Source: Bacillota bacterium (GTDB taxonomy: Bacteria > Bacillota > UBA4882 > UBA8346). Taken from it: a stretch of DNA of 15,323 nucleotides. The notes under the pieces are model-generated. The model saw only the letters and a program-made list of their open reading frames with translations, was not told where the DNA came from and made no database searches. Where the stretch lies: positions 1 through 15,323 of the forward strand of contig JAEZKW010000250.1 of assembly GCA_023415375.1 (NCBI GenBank), written 5' to 3'. Shown here piece after piece: positions 6,288 through 14,492 of the stretch (position 1 is its first letter; every line of letters starts with the position of its first letter). Both the position numbers and the translations under genes were made by a program.

Positions 6288-7583
6288 ATGTTAGAAAAGA
6301 AAGTGGACGTGAACGAACGGTTACCTTTGTTACAGAGTATCCCGTTAAGCATCCAACATTTGTTTGCAATGTTCGGAGCTACGGTATTGGTTCCTTATTT
6401 GGTTGGTCTGGACACCTCAGTAACTCTATTTACAAGTGGTGTTGGAACTTTACTTTATATTTTGATTACCAAAGGAAAGATTCCGGCTTATCTTGGATCT
6501 TCATTTGCCTTTATTGCCGCAATGACGGCTATTATTGGTTCAAAAGCAGGGGTACTCGGCGATCCCGCTAAAATATCCATCGCAATGAGCGGATGTGTGG
6601 CTGTAGGGCTCATCTATCTTGTTGTGTCAATAGCGATAGCGATTTTTGGGACGGACTGGATTAACTATCTGTTACCGCCGGTGGTTATCGGGCCGGTGGT
6701 CATGGTCATCGGACTTGGATTGGCAGGTAGTGCAGTTAACATGGCCATGGGTAACATTTGGCTGGCCTTGGTAACCCTGGCGATTGCAGTTTTTGCATCA
6801 GTTATTTTCAGGGGCTTTTTGGGAGTGATTCCAGTATTAATCGGCATTATCGGCGGTTACTTGATAGCATTTGTGACTCACAATGTTAATTTTACCCCGG
6901 TTATGACCGCTCATTATTTTGCGGTTCCCAAGTTTATATTACCTACATTCAACTTGGGCGCGATTATCATGATCGCCCCGATTGCTTTGGTGGTTATTAC
7001 GGAACATATCGGACATTTAATTGTTACCAATAACATTATTGAACGAGATTTGATGAAAGATCCCGGCTTACACCGGTCACTAGCTGGAGATGGAATTGCT
7101 ACGGCATTATCCGGCTTTTTAGGTGGCCCGCCCAATACAACTTATGGTGAAAATATAGGAGTTATGGCAATCACCAAGGTCTTCAGTGTGTGGGTTATTG
7201 GAGGGGCTGCGGTGATTGCGGTGATTATGTCCTTCATCCCTAAAATCGGTGCTTTCATTCAGACTATCCCTAGCCCGGTTATGGGTGGTATTTGTATTTT
7301 ACTGTTCGGAATTATCGCTTCCCAAGGTGTTCGTATGTTAGTGGAAGCAGGCATTGATTTTTCCCACAAACGGAATTTAGTTATCGCTTCAGTCATTTTA
7401 GTTATCGGTATCGGTGGGGCGAAGATTACCATCGGTGGTGTTGAGTTTTCCGGCATGCCTCTGGCGACTTATTTCGGAATTATTTTAAATGTACTTATGA
7501 ATTTTTTTGCGCCATCCTCTAAAGAGTTAGAAAAATCGGATAAGACAAGCACAGCTGAGAAAGAAGTGGCAGTAAGCAAGTAA
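6288..7583 (+). CDS. uraA: Uracil permease (NCS2 family)
   Basis: A 431-residue inner-membrane proton symporter that imports uracil; it is called pyrP in the Bacillus operon. Long hydrophobic segments throughout fit the 14-helix NCS2 fold. Family marks include IQHLFAMFGATVLVP (22-36), ITEHIGHL (237-244) and GGPPNTTYGENIGVMA (279-294). Glu239 and Glu288 align with the two uracil-binding glutamates of E. coli UraA (Glu241 and Glu290, from memory). GGAGG (6276-6280) lies 7 nt before the ATG. It sits after the second PyrR attenuator, so it should be repressed when UMP is plentiful. The hydrophilic C-terminal tail (about 405-431) is Lys/Glu/Ser rich. Length is normal. Confidence 0.95.
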   Translation: MLEKKVDVNERLPLLQSIPLSIQHLFAMFGATVLVPYLVGLDTSVTLFTSGVGTLLYILITKGKIPAYLGSSFAFIAAMTAIIGSKAGVLGDPAKISIAMSGCVAVGLIYLVVSIAIAIFGTDWINYLLPPVVIGPVVMVIGLGLAGSAVNMAMGNIWLALVTLAIAVFASVIFRGFLGVIPVLIGIIGGYLIAFVTHNVNFTPVMTAHYFAVPKFILPTFNLGAIIMIAPIALVVITEHIGHLIVTNNIIERDLMKDPGLHRSLAGDGIATALSGFLGGPPNTTYGENIGVMAITKVFSVWVIGGAAVIAVIMSFIPKIGAFIQTIPSPVMGGICILLFGIIASQGVRMLVEAGIDFSHKRNLVIASVILVIGIGGAKITIGGVEFSGMPLATYFGIILNVLMNFFAPSSKELEKSDKTSTAEKEVAVSK

Positions 7584-7594
7584 AAACAGTTGAA

Positions 7595-7619
7595 ACTTGC
7601 GGCTGTCGAAAGTGTTTTT
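7595..7619 (+). terminator. Possible weak terminator between uraA and pyrB
   Basis: ACTTGCG (7595-7601) can pair with CGAAAGT (7607-7613) with one G/A mismatch and a 5-nt loop, followed by GTTTTT. The stem is weak. No PyrR signature GTCC.G.GAG lies nearby, so PyrR is not expected to control it. Confidence 0.3.
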
Positions 7620-7654
7620 CTCACAGTTTAATTCAATAAACGGAGCGAATGTGC

Positions 7655-8596
7655 ATGATTCAACTACCAAAAGATTTGTTGGGCCTGCGGGAACTATCAG
7701 CGGAACAAATTCGTCATATTTTAGAAACGGCTGCGGTTTGTAAGGATATTTTCAGCCGTGATATTAAAAAAGTCCCGACACTACGAGGTAAAACTGTCGT
7801 GACTCTTTTCTTCGAACCCAGTACCCGGACCCGTACTTCATTTGAAATCGCCGCAAAATGGATGAGTGCTGATGCGGTTAATCTAACAGTGGCTTCAAGC
7901 AGTGTCGCCAAAGGAGAAAGCTTTGTGGATACTGCCCGGACTTTGGAAGCCATGGGAGTTGATGTGATTATTATCCGGCACTCACTGGCCGGAACACCGC
8001 GGTTACTGGCAGACTCGGTTGGCGCTCATGTAATCAATGCCGGAGATGGAGCTCATGAGCATCCAACCCAAGCTTTGCTCGATTTATTCACAATTCAGCA
8101 GAAAAAAGGCAAGATATCCGGCTTAAAAGTTACTATTGTAGGTGATATCATGCATAGCCGGGTTGCCAAATCCAATATCTACGCACTCATCAAGTTGGGC
8201 GCCGAAGTTACCGTGGTAGGGCCACCCACTCTACTTCCACAAGGTTTACCGGAAATGGGAGTTACGATTGAAACCAATTTGGATAAGGCGCTAGCCGATG
8301 CAGATGTGGTCAATATATTACGAATTCAGTTGGAGCGCCAAACCAAGGCCTATTTTCCAACCTTAAAAGAGTACTCAAAGCTTTTCGGCGTGAATTGTCT
8401 CCGTTTAGACCGGGCCAAACCAGATTTATTGGTGATGCACCCCGGTCCGGCCAATCTTGGAGTAGAAATTAGCGAAGAAGTGTCAATTCATGGTCAATCC
8501 GCCATTACGGAACAAGTAACCAATGGAGTGGCTGTTCGAATGGCGCTTTTATACCTATTAACCGGAGGTGGAAGCAAAGATGCGGCATTGCATTAA
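7655..8596 (+). CDS. pyrB: Aspartate carbamoyltransferase catalytic chain
   Basis: This enzyme makes N-carbamoyl-L-aspartate from carbamoyl phosphate and aspartate in the cytoplasm, the committed pyrimidine step. The 313-residue chain carries the carbamoyl-phosphate motif STRTRTSFE (56-64), HPTQALLDLFTI (136-147) and GDIMHSRVA (163-171). Near the C-terminus HPGPANLGVE (262-271) has Leu where most homologues I recall have Arg (NRG). I chose ATG 7655 because GGAG (7642-7645) is 9 nt upstream; the in-frame ATG at 7649 would be only 3 nt away. No pyrI regulatory chain gene is next to it, as in the Bacillus-type operon. The 3' end overlaps pyrC by 17 nt, suggesting translational coupling. Confidence 0.96.
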   Translation: MIQLPKDLLGLRELSAEQIRHILETAAVCKDIFSRDIKKVPTLRGKTVVTLFFEPSTRTRTSFEIAAKWMSADAVNLTVASSSVAKGESFVDTARTLEAMGVDVIIIRHSLAGTPRLLADSVGAHVINAGDGAHEHPTQALLDLFTIQQKKGKISGLKVTIVGDIMHSRVAKSNIYALIKLGAEVTVVGPPTLLPQGLPEMGVTIETNLDKALADADVVNILRIQLERQTKAYFPTLKEYSKLFGVNCLRLDRAKPDLLVMHPGPANLGVEISEEVSIHGQSAITEQVTNGVAVRMALLYLLTGGGSKDAALH

Positions 8597-9866
8597 AGGG
8601 GGCCAGATCATCGATCCGGCTAGTGGGTATATTGGAATCGGCGACATTTTAATCGATTCCGGAAAAATTGTCCAGGTGGACAAGAAATTGGCCACTGGTG
8701 ACGAAGAAATCACCGATGCCAGGGGAAAGATTGTAATCCCAGGTCTTATCGACCTTCATTCCCATTTGCGTGAACCGGGACGGGAAGATGAGGAAACGAT
8801 AGAAAGTGGCACCAAGGCTGCTTTAAAAGGTGGTTTCACTGCGGTCACCTGTATGGCCAATACCAATCCAGTCGCCGATAGTCCGGTGGTTATTGAATAT
8901 CTGAACGGTCAAGCTAAACAAAAAGGTTTTGTAAAAGTATATCCGGTAGGAGCCGTAACCAAAGGACTTCAAGGGGAAGAACTGGCTGAGATGGGTGAAA
9001 TGGCTGCAGTTGGCGCGGTGGCCTTCTCTGATGACGGAAAAACCATTACCAATGCTGCAGTATTACGTACAGCCTGTGAATATTCGACCTTATTTAATTT
9101 ACCAGTATTGCTTCACGAAGAAGAACCGAAATTAGCAGGTTCGGGGGTTATGCATGAAGGTTACTGGTCAACCATTTTGGGGCTGCCGGGAATCCCTTCA
9201 TTAGCGGAAGATGTAATGACGGCGCGGGATTTGCTGATTGCCGAATTTACCAAGGCTAAAGTTCATTTTTGTCATGTAAGTACGAAAAAGAGTATCGAAT
9301 TAATCCGCCAGGCAAAACAACGGGGTGTTAAGATCACTGCGGAAGCTACTCCTCATCATTTCAGCTTGACCGATGAAGCGATTCAAGGTTATGATCCGAT
9401 ATATCGAGTAAGTCCCCCTTTACGCTCATCAGAAGATGTTGAGGCTGTAAAACAAGGTCTAAAAGACGGGACCATCGATGCAATAGCCACCGATCATGCA
9501 CCTCATACTTTGGAAGAAAAACACCGGGAATTTTCGCTGGCACCCACTGGTATGATTGGATTTGAAACAGCTTTGGCCCTCGCCTGGACCGAATTGGTGG
9601 AAACCGGATGGCTGACTCCGGAGCAGCTGGTGATCAAAATGTCTACAAATCCAGCGCAGATTATAAACCGTCCCGGTGGCAGTTTAAAGGCTGGCGAGCC
9701 AGCTGATGTGGTATTATTCGATCCAAAGCAAACTTGGGTTCTGGAAAAGTCTCAAATTGTCTCCCATTCAAAAAATTCACCTTTTATCGGTCGTTCGCTT
9801 AAAGGGAGAGTAGAAGCTGTGTGGGTTGACGGGAACCTTAAATATTGTAAGGAAAAATTTATATGA
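8580..9866 (+). CDS. pyrC: Dihydroorotase, type I
   Basis: A zinc amidohydrolase (428 residues) that cyclises carbamoyl aspartate to dihydroorotate. Metal and catalytic residues are in place: HSH in DLHSHLREPG (His60, His62), FSDDG (Asp151), LLHEEE (His179), CHVST (His232) and ATDHAPH (Asp305). The usual MPNT motif reads MANT (92-95). ATG 8580 was chosen because GGAGG (8564-8568) precedes it by 11 nt; an upstream in-frame GTG at 8568 overlaps that same GGAGG. The start lies inside the pyrB 3' end. The stop codon TGA (9864-9866) falls inside a candidate ArgR box of the next promoter. The operon place between pyrB and carA matches Bacillus. Confidence 0.96.
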   Translation: MRHCIKGGQIIDPASGYIGIGDILIDSGKIVQVDKKLATGDEEITDARGKIVIPGLIDLHSHLREPGREDEETIESGTKAALKGGFTAVTCMANTNPVADSPVVIEYLNGQAKQKGFVKVYPVGAVTKGLQGEELAEMGEMAAVGAVAFSDDGKTITNAAVLRTACEYSTLFNLPVLLHEEEPKLAGSGVMHEGYWSTILGLPGIPSLAEDVMTARDLLIAEFTKAKVHFCHVSTKKSIELIRQAKQRGVKITAEATPHHFSLTDEAIQGYDPIYRVSPPLRSSEDVEAVKQGLKDGTIDAIATDHAPHTLEEKHREFSLAPTGMIGFETALALAWTELVETGWLTPEQLVIKMSTNPAQIINRPGGSLKAGEPADVVLFDPKQTWVLEKSQIVSHSKNSPFIGRSLKGRVEAVWVDGNLKYCKEKFI

Positions 9867-9899
9867 ATAAATATTTATACAAATGTATATTTATGATAT
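9862..9899 (+). promoter_or_regulatory. Candidate tandem ArgR (ARG) boxes upstream of carA
   Basis: Box 1, TATGAATAAATATTTATA (9862-9879), matches the 18-bp ARG-box pattern WNTGAATWWWWATTCANW at all but one position (T for C). Box 2 (9882-9899), 2 bp further on, keeps TGTAT-ATTT-AT but lacks the final CA. The pair covers the -35 and spacer of the promoter at 9874-9902. An overlapping dyad, TATACA-AA-TGTATA (9876-9889), is an alternative operator. AT-rich sequence makes chance matches easier. Confidence 0.45.
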
Positions 9900-9902
9900 A
9901 AT
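9874..9902 (+). promoter_or_regulatory. Candidate internal promoter for carAB
   Basis: A perfect TATAAT (9897-9902) with an extended -10 TG at 9894-9895, and TTTATA (9874-9879) 17 bp upstream as a weak -35. The start would be near 9909, about 110 nt before carA. Confidence 0.55.
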
Positions 9903-9934
9903 GAGCGGTAGAAAAAGTAACGGCTATCCGCTTG

Positions 9935-9989
9935 CAGCTGTCGGCTATCGGCTAAAAGCCAAAAGCCAAAAGACAAGAGCCGAAAGCTG
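9935..9989 (+). repeat. Short-repeat hairpin region in the carA leader
   Basis: Low-complexity DNA built from CGGCTAT and AAAAGCC units. CAGCT (9935-9939) pairs with AGCTG (9985-9989), and CGGCT (9942-9946) with AGCCG (9978-9982), separated by a 2-nt internal loop. A second CGGCT (9949-9953) can pair with the AGCC copies at 9957 or 9964. It has no coding potential and resembles decayed intergenic repeats. Confidence 0.5.
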
Positions 9990-10019
9990 GAAGTCAACAG
10001 CAAAACAGGTGAGGTAAAA

Positions 10020-11087
10020 ATGAAACAAGCGCGTTTGGTACTTGAGGATGGTACCATTTTTTATGGTGAGTCCTTTGGCGCCGATTGTGAAGCCAGTGGT
10101 GAAGTCGTTTTCAATACTGGAATGACGGGTTATCAGGAAATATTAACCGACCCTTCGTACAGCGGCCAAATTATTACCATGACTTATCCTTTAATCGGAA
10201 ATTACGGCATCAATGCTGTAGATTTTGAATCCGCCCACCCATTTGCCCGTGGGTTTATCGTGAAAGAATATTGTGATATGCCCAGTAACTGGCGGGCCAA
10301 GTTTAATTTGGATGCCTTTTTAAAAGAATACCAAATACCAGGTTTAGCTGGTATTGATACGAGGGCCTTAACCAAGCGTTTGCGCACTCACGGTACGATG
10401 TGTGGGATTATTACCACTTCAAATGAAACAGATAGTGTAATACTGAATAAAGTTTCGGCGGTCCATGATCTATCCGGCCAAGATTTCGTAAAACAAGCCA
10501 CCACTAAAGAAATTTATACCCAAGGTGACGGTGGGAAACATGTGGTTTTAGCTGATTTCGGGGCGAAGGCCAATATCGCAAGGTGTTTGATTGAGCGTGG
10601 CTGCCGGGTTACTGTGGTACCATGTGATACAACCAGTGAAGCTATTTTAAAGTTGAAGCCGGATGGTTTAATGCTTTCCAATGGACCGGGCGATCCCCAA
10701 GATGTTATGTACTCTGTGAAAACGGTGCATGAATTAATTGGCCGATTACCGATTTTCGGCATTTGTCTCGGACATCAGATTATCGGCTTGGCCCTAGGAG
10801 GTACCACCTATAAATTGAAATTTGGACACCGGGGCGGTAATCATCCGGTCAAAAACTTACTCACCGGAAAGGTCACTATCACCTCTCAAAACCACGGTTT
10901 TGCAGTACGTGAAGATTCTTTAAATCTGGATGAAGTGGTGGTATCCCATATCAATGTGAACGATGGTACAGTTGAGGGCTTGAAACACCGAAAATTACCG
11001 CTTTTTTCTGTTCAATATCATCCGGAAGCGGCACCGGGTCCCTGGGATTCGGAAGAACTGTTTGATGAGTTTGTGAGCTTGTTTTGA
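10020..11087 (+). CDS. carA: Carbamoyl phosphate synthase small subunit (glutaminase)
   Basis: This subunit hydrolyses glutamine and channels ammonia to CarB for carbamoyl phosphate synthesis. It has 355 residues: an N-terminal CPSase small-chain domain (about 1-130) and a class I glutamine amidotransferase domain (about 172-355). The triad is visible: Cys249 in FGICLGHQ, and His334 and Glu336 in QYHPEAAPGP. SNGPGDP (220-226) is also typical. AGGTGAGG (10007-10014) ends 5 nt before the ATG. It is the pyrAA position of the Bacillus operon, but it is set apart from pyrC by 153 nt holding a candidate promoter, ArgR-like boxes and a hairpin. It may therefore be expressed partly on its own to serve arginine synthesis (inference). 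Confidence 0.95.
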   Translation: MKQARLVLEDGTIFYGESFGADCEASGEVVFNTGMTGYQEILTDPSYSGQIITMTYPLIGNYGINAVDFESAHPFARGFIVKEYCDMPSNWRAKFNLDAFLKEYQIPGLAGIDTRALTKRLRTHGTMCGIITTSNETDSVILNKVSAVHDLSGQDFVKQATTKEIYTQGDGGKHVVLADFGAKANIARCLIERGCRVTVVPCDTTSEAILKLKPDGLMLSNGPGDPQDVMYSVKTVHELIGRLPIFGICLGHQIIGLALGGTTYKLKFGHRGGNHPVKNLLTGKVTITSQNHGFAVREDSLNLDEVVVSHINVNDGTVEGLKHRKLPLFSVQYHPEAAPGPWDSEELFDEFVSLF

Positions 11088-11090
11088 CCG

Positions 11091-11202
11091 AGAATCTAGG
11101 TGCCAGAATCCAAAATTCAGAATATTAAACTATGAGGCTGAAAGTTAAGTGTAATTTGATCATTTAACGTATTTTTACTCTTTCTTCTGGCTCCTGGCTT
11201 CT
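11091..11202 (+). repeat. Imperfect inverted repeat in the carA-carB spacer
   Basis: AGAATCTAGGTGCCAGAA (11091-11108) and TTCTGGCTCCTGGCTTCT (11185-11202) match at 14 of 18 positions when one is reverse-complemented. The spacer (11088-11246) is unusually long for carA-carB. It contains GAATCC/AATTCAG and GGCTCCTGGC words typical of degenerate intergenic repeats. No gene or clear promoter is seen. Confidence 0.45.
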
Positions 11203-11246
11203 AATTACAAATATGCAATAAAAATCTTCTCAAGTGGGTGTCAAAA

Positions 11247-14200
11247 ATGCCTTTGGATAAAACTTTAAAAAAGGTCATGGTGATTGGATCAGGCCCAATC
11301 ATAATCGGGCAAGCGGCTGAATTCGATTATGCCGGGACCCAAGCATGCCGTTCATTGCGGGAAGAGGGCATCTCGGTGATACTGGTAAATTCTAACCCGG
11401 CTACGATTATGACGGATGCCAATATGGCTGACAGGGTTTATATTGAACCCCTAACAGTCGAGTCGGTTCGACGGATTATTGCGAAAGAACGACCTGACGG
11501 ATTGTTGCCTACCCTTGGCGGTCAGGTCGGTCTGAATCTGGCTATAAAGTTACATGAGGCCGGCATACTGGATACCTATAAAGTTAGATTGTTGGGAACA
11601 CCGTTGGAAGCGATTAAAAGGGCCGAAGACCGTCAGTTGTTTAAAGAGACCATGCAGGCTCTGGGTCAGCCGATTCCTGAAAGTGTGATTGTTGAAAAAC
11701 TGGAAGAAGCCTTGAAATTTGCGGAGAAGATTGGTTATCCCCTAATTATCAGGCCAGCATACACTTTGGGGGGAACCGGAGGCGGAATTGCTAATAATCA
11801 GCAGGAACTTGAAGAGATCACCATTCGGGGACTTACCCTTAGTCCTATCTCTCAGGTGCTGCTGGAGCAGTCGGTAGCAGGCTATAAAGAAATTGAATAT
11901 GAAGTGATCCGGGATGCCAATAACAGTTGTATTACCATATGTAATATGGAAAACATCGATCCGGTGGGAATTCATACCGGAGATAGTATCGTGGTGGCAC
12001 CGAGTCAGACTCTGGCCGACCGCGAATATCAAATGTTACGGGCGGCATCACTCAAGATAATCCGAGCCTTGGGGATTGAAGGCGGTTGTAACGTACAGTA
12101 CGCCCTTGATCCCAAAAGCTTTCAATATTATGTAATTGAGGTCAATCCGCGGGTCAGCCGTTCCAGTGCCCTGGCATCGAAAGCCACCGGATACCCTATC
12201 GCCAAGGTGGCAGCCAAAATTGCCATCGGTTTGCATCTGGATGAAATCATCAATGCTGTCACCGGTAAAACTTATGCATCCTTCGAGCCTACACTGGATT
12301 ATGTGGTGGTAAAGATTCCACGCTGGCCTTTTGATAAGTTCAACTTGGCTGACCGCACATTAGGTACCCAGATGAAGGCAACCGGGGAAGTAATGTCCAT
12401 TGACAGGACACTAGAATCAGCTTTGTTAAAGGCGATTCGTTCTTTGGAAATCGGTCTATACGGTTTGGGTATGCCTTCGGCTGCTAATTTATCCAAGGAA
12501 GAGCTGGAGAAGGCGATAGTCACCGCAGATGATAGACGTTTATTTTTCCTGGCTGAGGCCCTCAGGCGGGGCGTAACCGCAGAAGATATTCACGCGCGAA
12601 CTAAAGTTGATGTGTTTTTCCTCCATAAACTGGACCATATTATCCAGATGGAAAAAGCTCTTCAGGAAAAGGGTTTTCAAGATATCGAGTTATTGATGGC
12701 AGCCAAAAAGATGGGGTTCTCCGACCGCGAGATTGCCAGGATAACTGGAGCTAAAGAGGAAGAGGTACGCCAGTTACGTTATCAGTACAATATCCGTCCG
12801 ATTTATAAGATGGTTGATACTTGCGCTGCCGAGTTTGAAGCGGCTACACCTTATTTTTATTCCTGCTATGACCAGGAAAACGAAGCGATTCCATCCAAAC
12901 GACGAAAAATCGCAGTGATTGGGTCCGGCCCAATCCGGATTGGTCAAGGCGTAGAATTTGATTACTGCAGTGTCCATTCGGTTCTTGCTTTAAAAGAGGC
13001 TGGTATTGAGGCAATTATCATTAATAATAATCCGGAAACGGTAAGTACCGATTTTGATACCGGGGACCGGCTTTATTTTGAGCCGTTGACTGTAGAAGAT
13101 GTCCTGCATATTTTGGAACTTGAACAACCGGAAGGGGTAATTGTCCAATTTGGTGGGCAAACTGCCATTAATTTAGCGGCTCATTTACAGAAAGCCGGGA
13201 TTCGGATTTTGGGAACCTCCGTGGATTCCATCGATTTGGCTGAAGATAGAAACCGATTTGATCGCTTGTTGTTGGATTTAAAGATTCCCAAACCGGCCGG
13301 TCGAACTGTAACCTCCATCGAAGAGGCATTGGCAGTTACCAGGGAAATTGATTTTCCAGTGCTGGTCCGTCCCTCTTACGTTTTGGGCGGTCGGGCCATG
13401 GAGATAGTGTACAACGAAACGGAACTTAAGAATTATTTAACCTTTGCAGTGAAAGCAGCTCCCGAGCATCCGGTGCTTGTTGATCGTTATGTAAGCGGCC
13501 GGGAGTGCGAAGTGGATGCTATTTCCGACGGTACGAATGTTCTTATCCCAGGAATCATGGAACATTTGGAAAGGGCAGGTGTTCATTCGGGCGATTCCAT
13601 TGCGGCATATCCACCGCAACACTTGACTGTCGCCGAGCAGGAAAAGATTCTAAGTTATACGGTAAAATTAACCAGGGCTCTAAAAGTCGTCGGATTGATC
13701 AATATCCAATATGTTTTGGATGATAAGGAAGTCTACTGTATCGAGGTGAATCCCCGTTCCAGCCGGACAGTACCGTTTATGAGCAAGATTACCGGGATTC
13801 CCATGGTTCAGGTCGCTACGAAAGCTGTTTTAAACCAAAGTATTTATGACCAAGGTTATGCCGGAGGAATGTGGCCGGAGACCAAACTTGTGGCTGTTAA
13901 AGCTCCGGTATTTTCCTTCGCCAAACTGACCCAGGTTGATATCTCCCTGGGGCCGGAAATGAAGTCTACCGGAGAAGTTATGGGAGTCGATTTAACGCAT
14001 GCTGGAGCTCTTTATAAAGCATTCATCGCCGCTGGATTTAATATCCCCCGGGGCGGTTCAATCCTGGCCACTCTTTCCGATCGTGATAAAGCTGAGGCTT
14101 TACCTTTACTGAAAAAGTTATCGGAACGCGGCTTTCATATCTATGCCACAATGGGCACAGCAGCTTATTTGCGGGTCAATGATGTCCCAGTTACTAAATT

Positions 14201-14477
14201 GAATAAGCTCGATCAGGAATCACCGAATATTACGGATGCTATCAAAAACGGTGAGATTCAATTACTGGTTAATACAATTACCAGAGGCAAGGAACCGGAA
14301 AGAGACGGTTTTAAAATACGACGAATGGCCGTAGAACACAATATCCCTTGTCTGACCTCACTGGATACTGTGAAAGCTTTTTTAATGGTCCTGCTGGCTC
14401 TCAGTGAAGGAAAAGAACCGAGTACCGTGATTCCAATTCAAGATTTTAAGACCATTCGGGTGGAACAATCAGTTTAA
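11247..14477 (+). CDS. carB: Carbamoyl phosphate synthase large subunit
   Basis: This subunit makes carbamoyl phosphate from bicarbonate, ammonia and two ATP. Its 1076 residues show the normal duplicated layout: N-half beginning KVMVIGSGPIIIGQAAEFDY (about 8-28), an oligomerisation region (about 400-548), C-half beginning KIAVIGSGPIRIGQGVEFDY (about 553), and an MGS-like allosteric domain (about 935-1076, from GGSILATLSDRDK). Both ATP-grasp halves keep EVNPR(V/S)SR motifs. I chose ATG 11247 (MPLDKTLKK) behind GGGTG (11236-11240); the in-frame GTG 11238 is a possible alternative adding three residues. The ribosome site is weak for this operon. The MGS domain usually binds UMP/IMP and ornithine effectors, which fits a shared role in pyrimidine and arginine synthesis. 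Confidence 0.97.
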   Translation: MPLDKTLKKVMVIGSGPIIIGQAAEFDYAGTQACRSLREEGISVILVNSNPATIMTDANMADRVYIEPLTVESVRRIIAKERPDGLLPTLGGQVGLNLAIKLHEAGILDTYKVRLLGTPLEAIKRAEDRQLFKETMQALGQPIPESVIVEKLEEALKFAEKIGYPLIIRPAYTLGGTGGGIANNQQELEEITIRGLTLSPISQVLLEQSVAGYKEIEYEVIRDANNSCITICNMENIDPVGIHTGDSIVVAPSQTLADREYQMLRAASLKIIRALGIEGGCNVQYALDPKSFQYYVIEVNPRVSRSSALASKATGYPIAKVAAKIAIGLHLDEIINAVTGKTYASFEPTLDYVVVKIPRWPFDKFNLADRTLGTQMKATGEVMSIDRTLESALLKAIRSLEIGLYGLGMPSAANLSKEELEKAIVTADDRRLFFLAEALRRGVTAEDIHARTKVDVFFLHKLDHIIQMEKALQEKGFQDIELLMAAKKMGFSDREIARITGAKEEEVRQLRYQYNIRPIYKMVDTCAAEFEAATPYFYSCYDQENEAIPSKRRKIAVIGSGPIRIGQGVEFDYCSVHSVLALKEAGIEAIIINNNPETVSTDFDTGDRLYFEPLTVEDVLHILELEQPEGVIVQFGGQTAINLAAHLQKAGIRILGTSVDSIDLAEDRNRFDRLLLDLKIPKPAGRTVTSIEEALAVTREIDFPVLVRPSYVLGGRAMEIVYNETELKNYLTFAVKAAPEHPVLVDRYVSGRECEVDAISDGTNVLIPGIMEHLERAGVHSGDSIAAYPPQHLTVAEQEKILSYTVKLTRALKVVGLINIQYVLDDKEVYCIEVNPRSSRTVPFMSKITGIPMVQVATKAVLNQSIYDQGYAGGMWPETKLVAVKAPVFSFAKLTQVDISLGPEMKSTGEVMGVDLTHAGALYKAFIAAGFNIPRGGSILATLSDRDKAEALPLLKKLSERGFHIYATMGTAAYLRVNDVPVTKLNKLDQESPNITDAIKNGEIQLLVNTITRGKEPERDGFKIRRMAVEHNIPCLTSLDTVKAFLMVLLALSEGKEPSTVIPIQDFKTIRVEQSV

Positions 14478-14492
14478 TGAGGATGGAATCGG

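Noticed and set aside
6260..6571. A 103-codon plus-strand open frame overlapping the start of uraA
   Set aside because: It is out of frame with the clearly identified permease and shows no independent protein features.
7584..7654. A third PyrR attenuator before pyrB
   Set aside because: No GTCC.G.GAG signature and no antiterminator pairing were found; only a weak hairpin with a short T-run.
8568..8579. GTG 8568 as the pyrC start
   Set aside because: It overlaps the GGAGG that should serve the gene; ATG 8580 matches the family N-terminus better.
9876..9889. TATACA-AA-TGTATA dyad as an independent repressor operator
   Set aside because: It overlaps the ArgR-like boxes in AT-rich DNA and has no known matching regulator, so it is mentioned only as an alternative.
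13505..13723. A 72-codon plus-strand open frame inside carB
   Set aside because: It is a shadow frame of carB without its own RBS or recognisable content.
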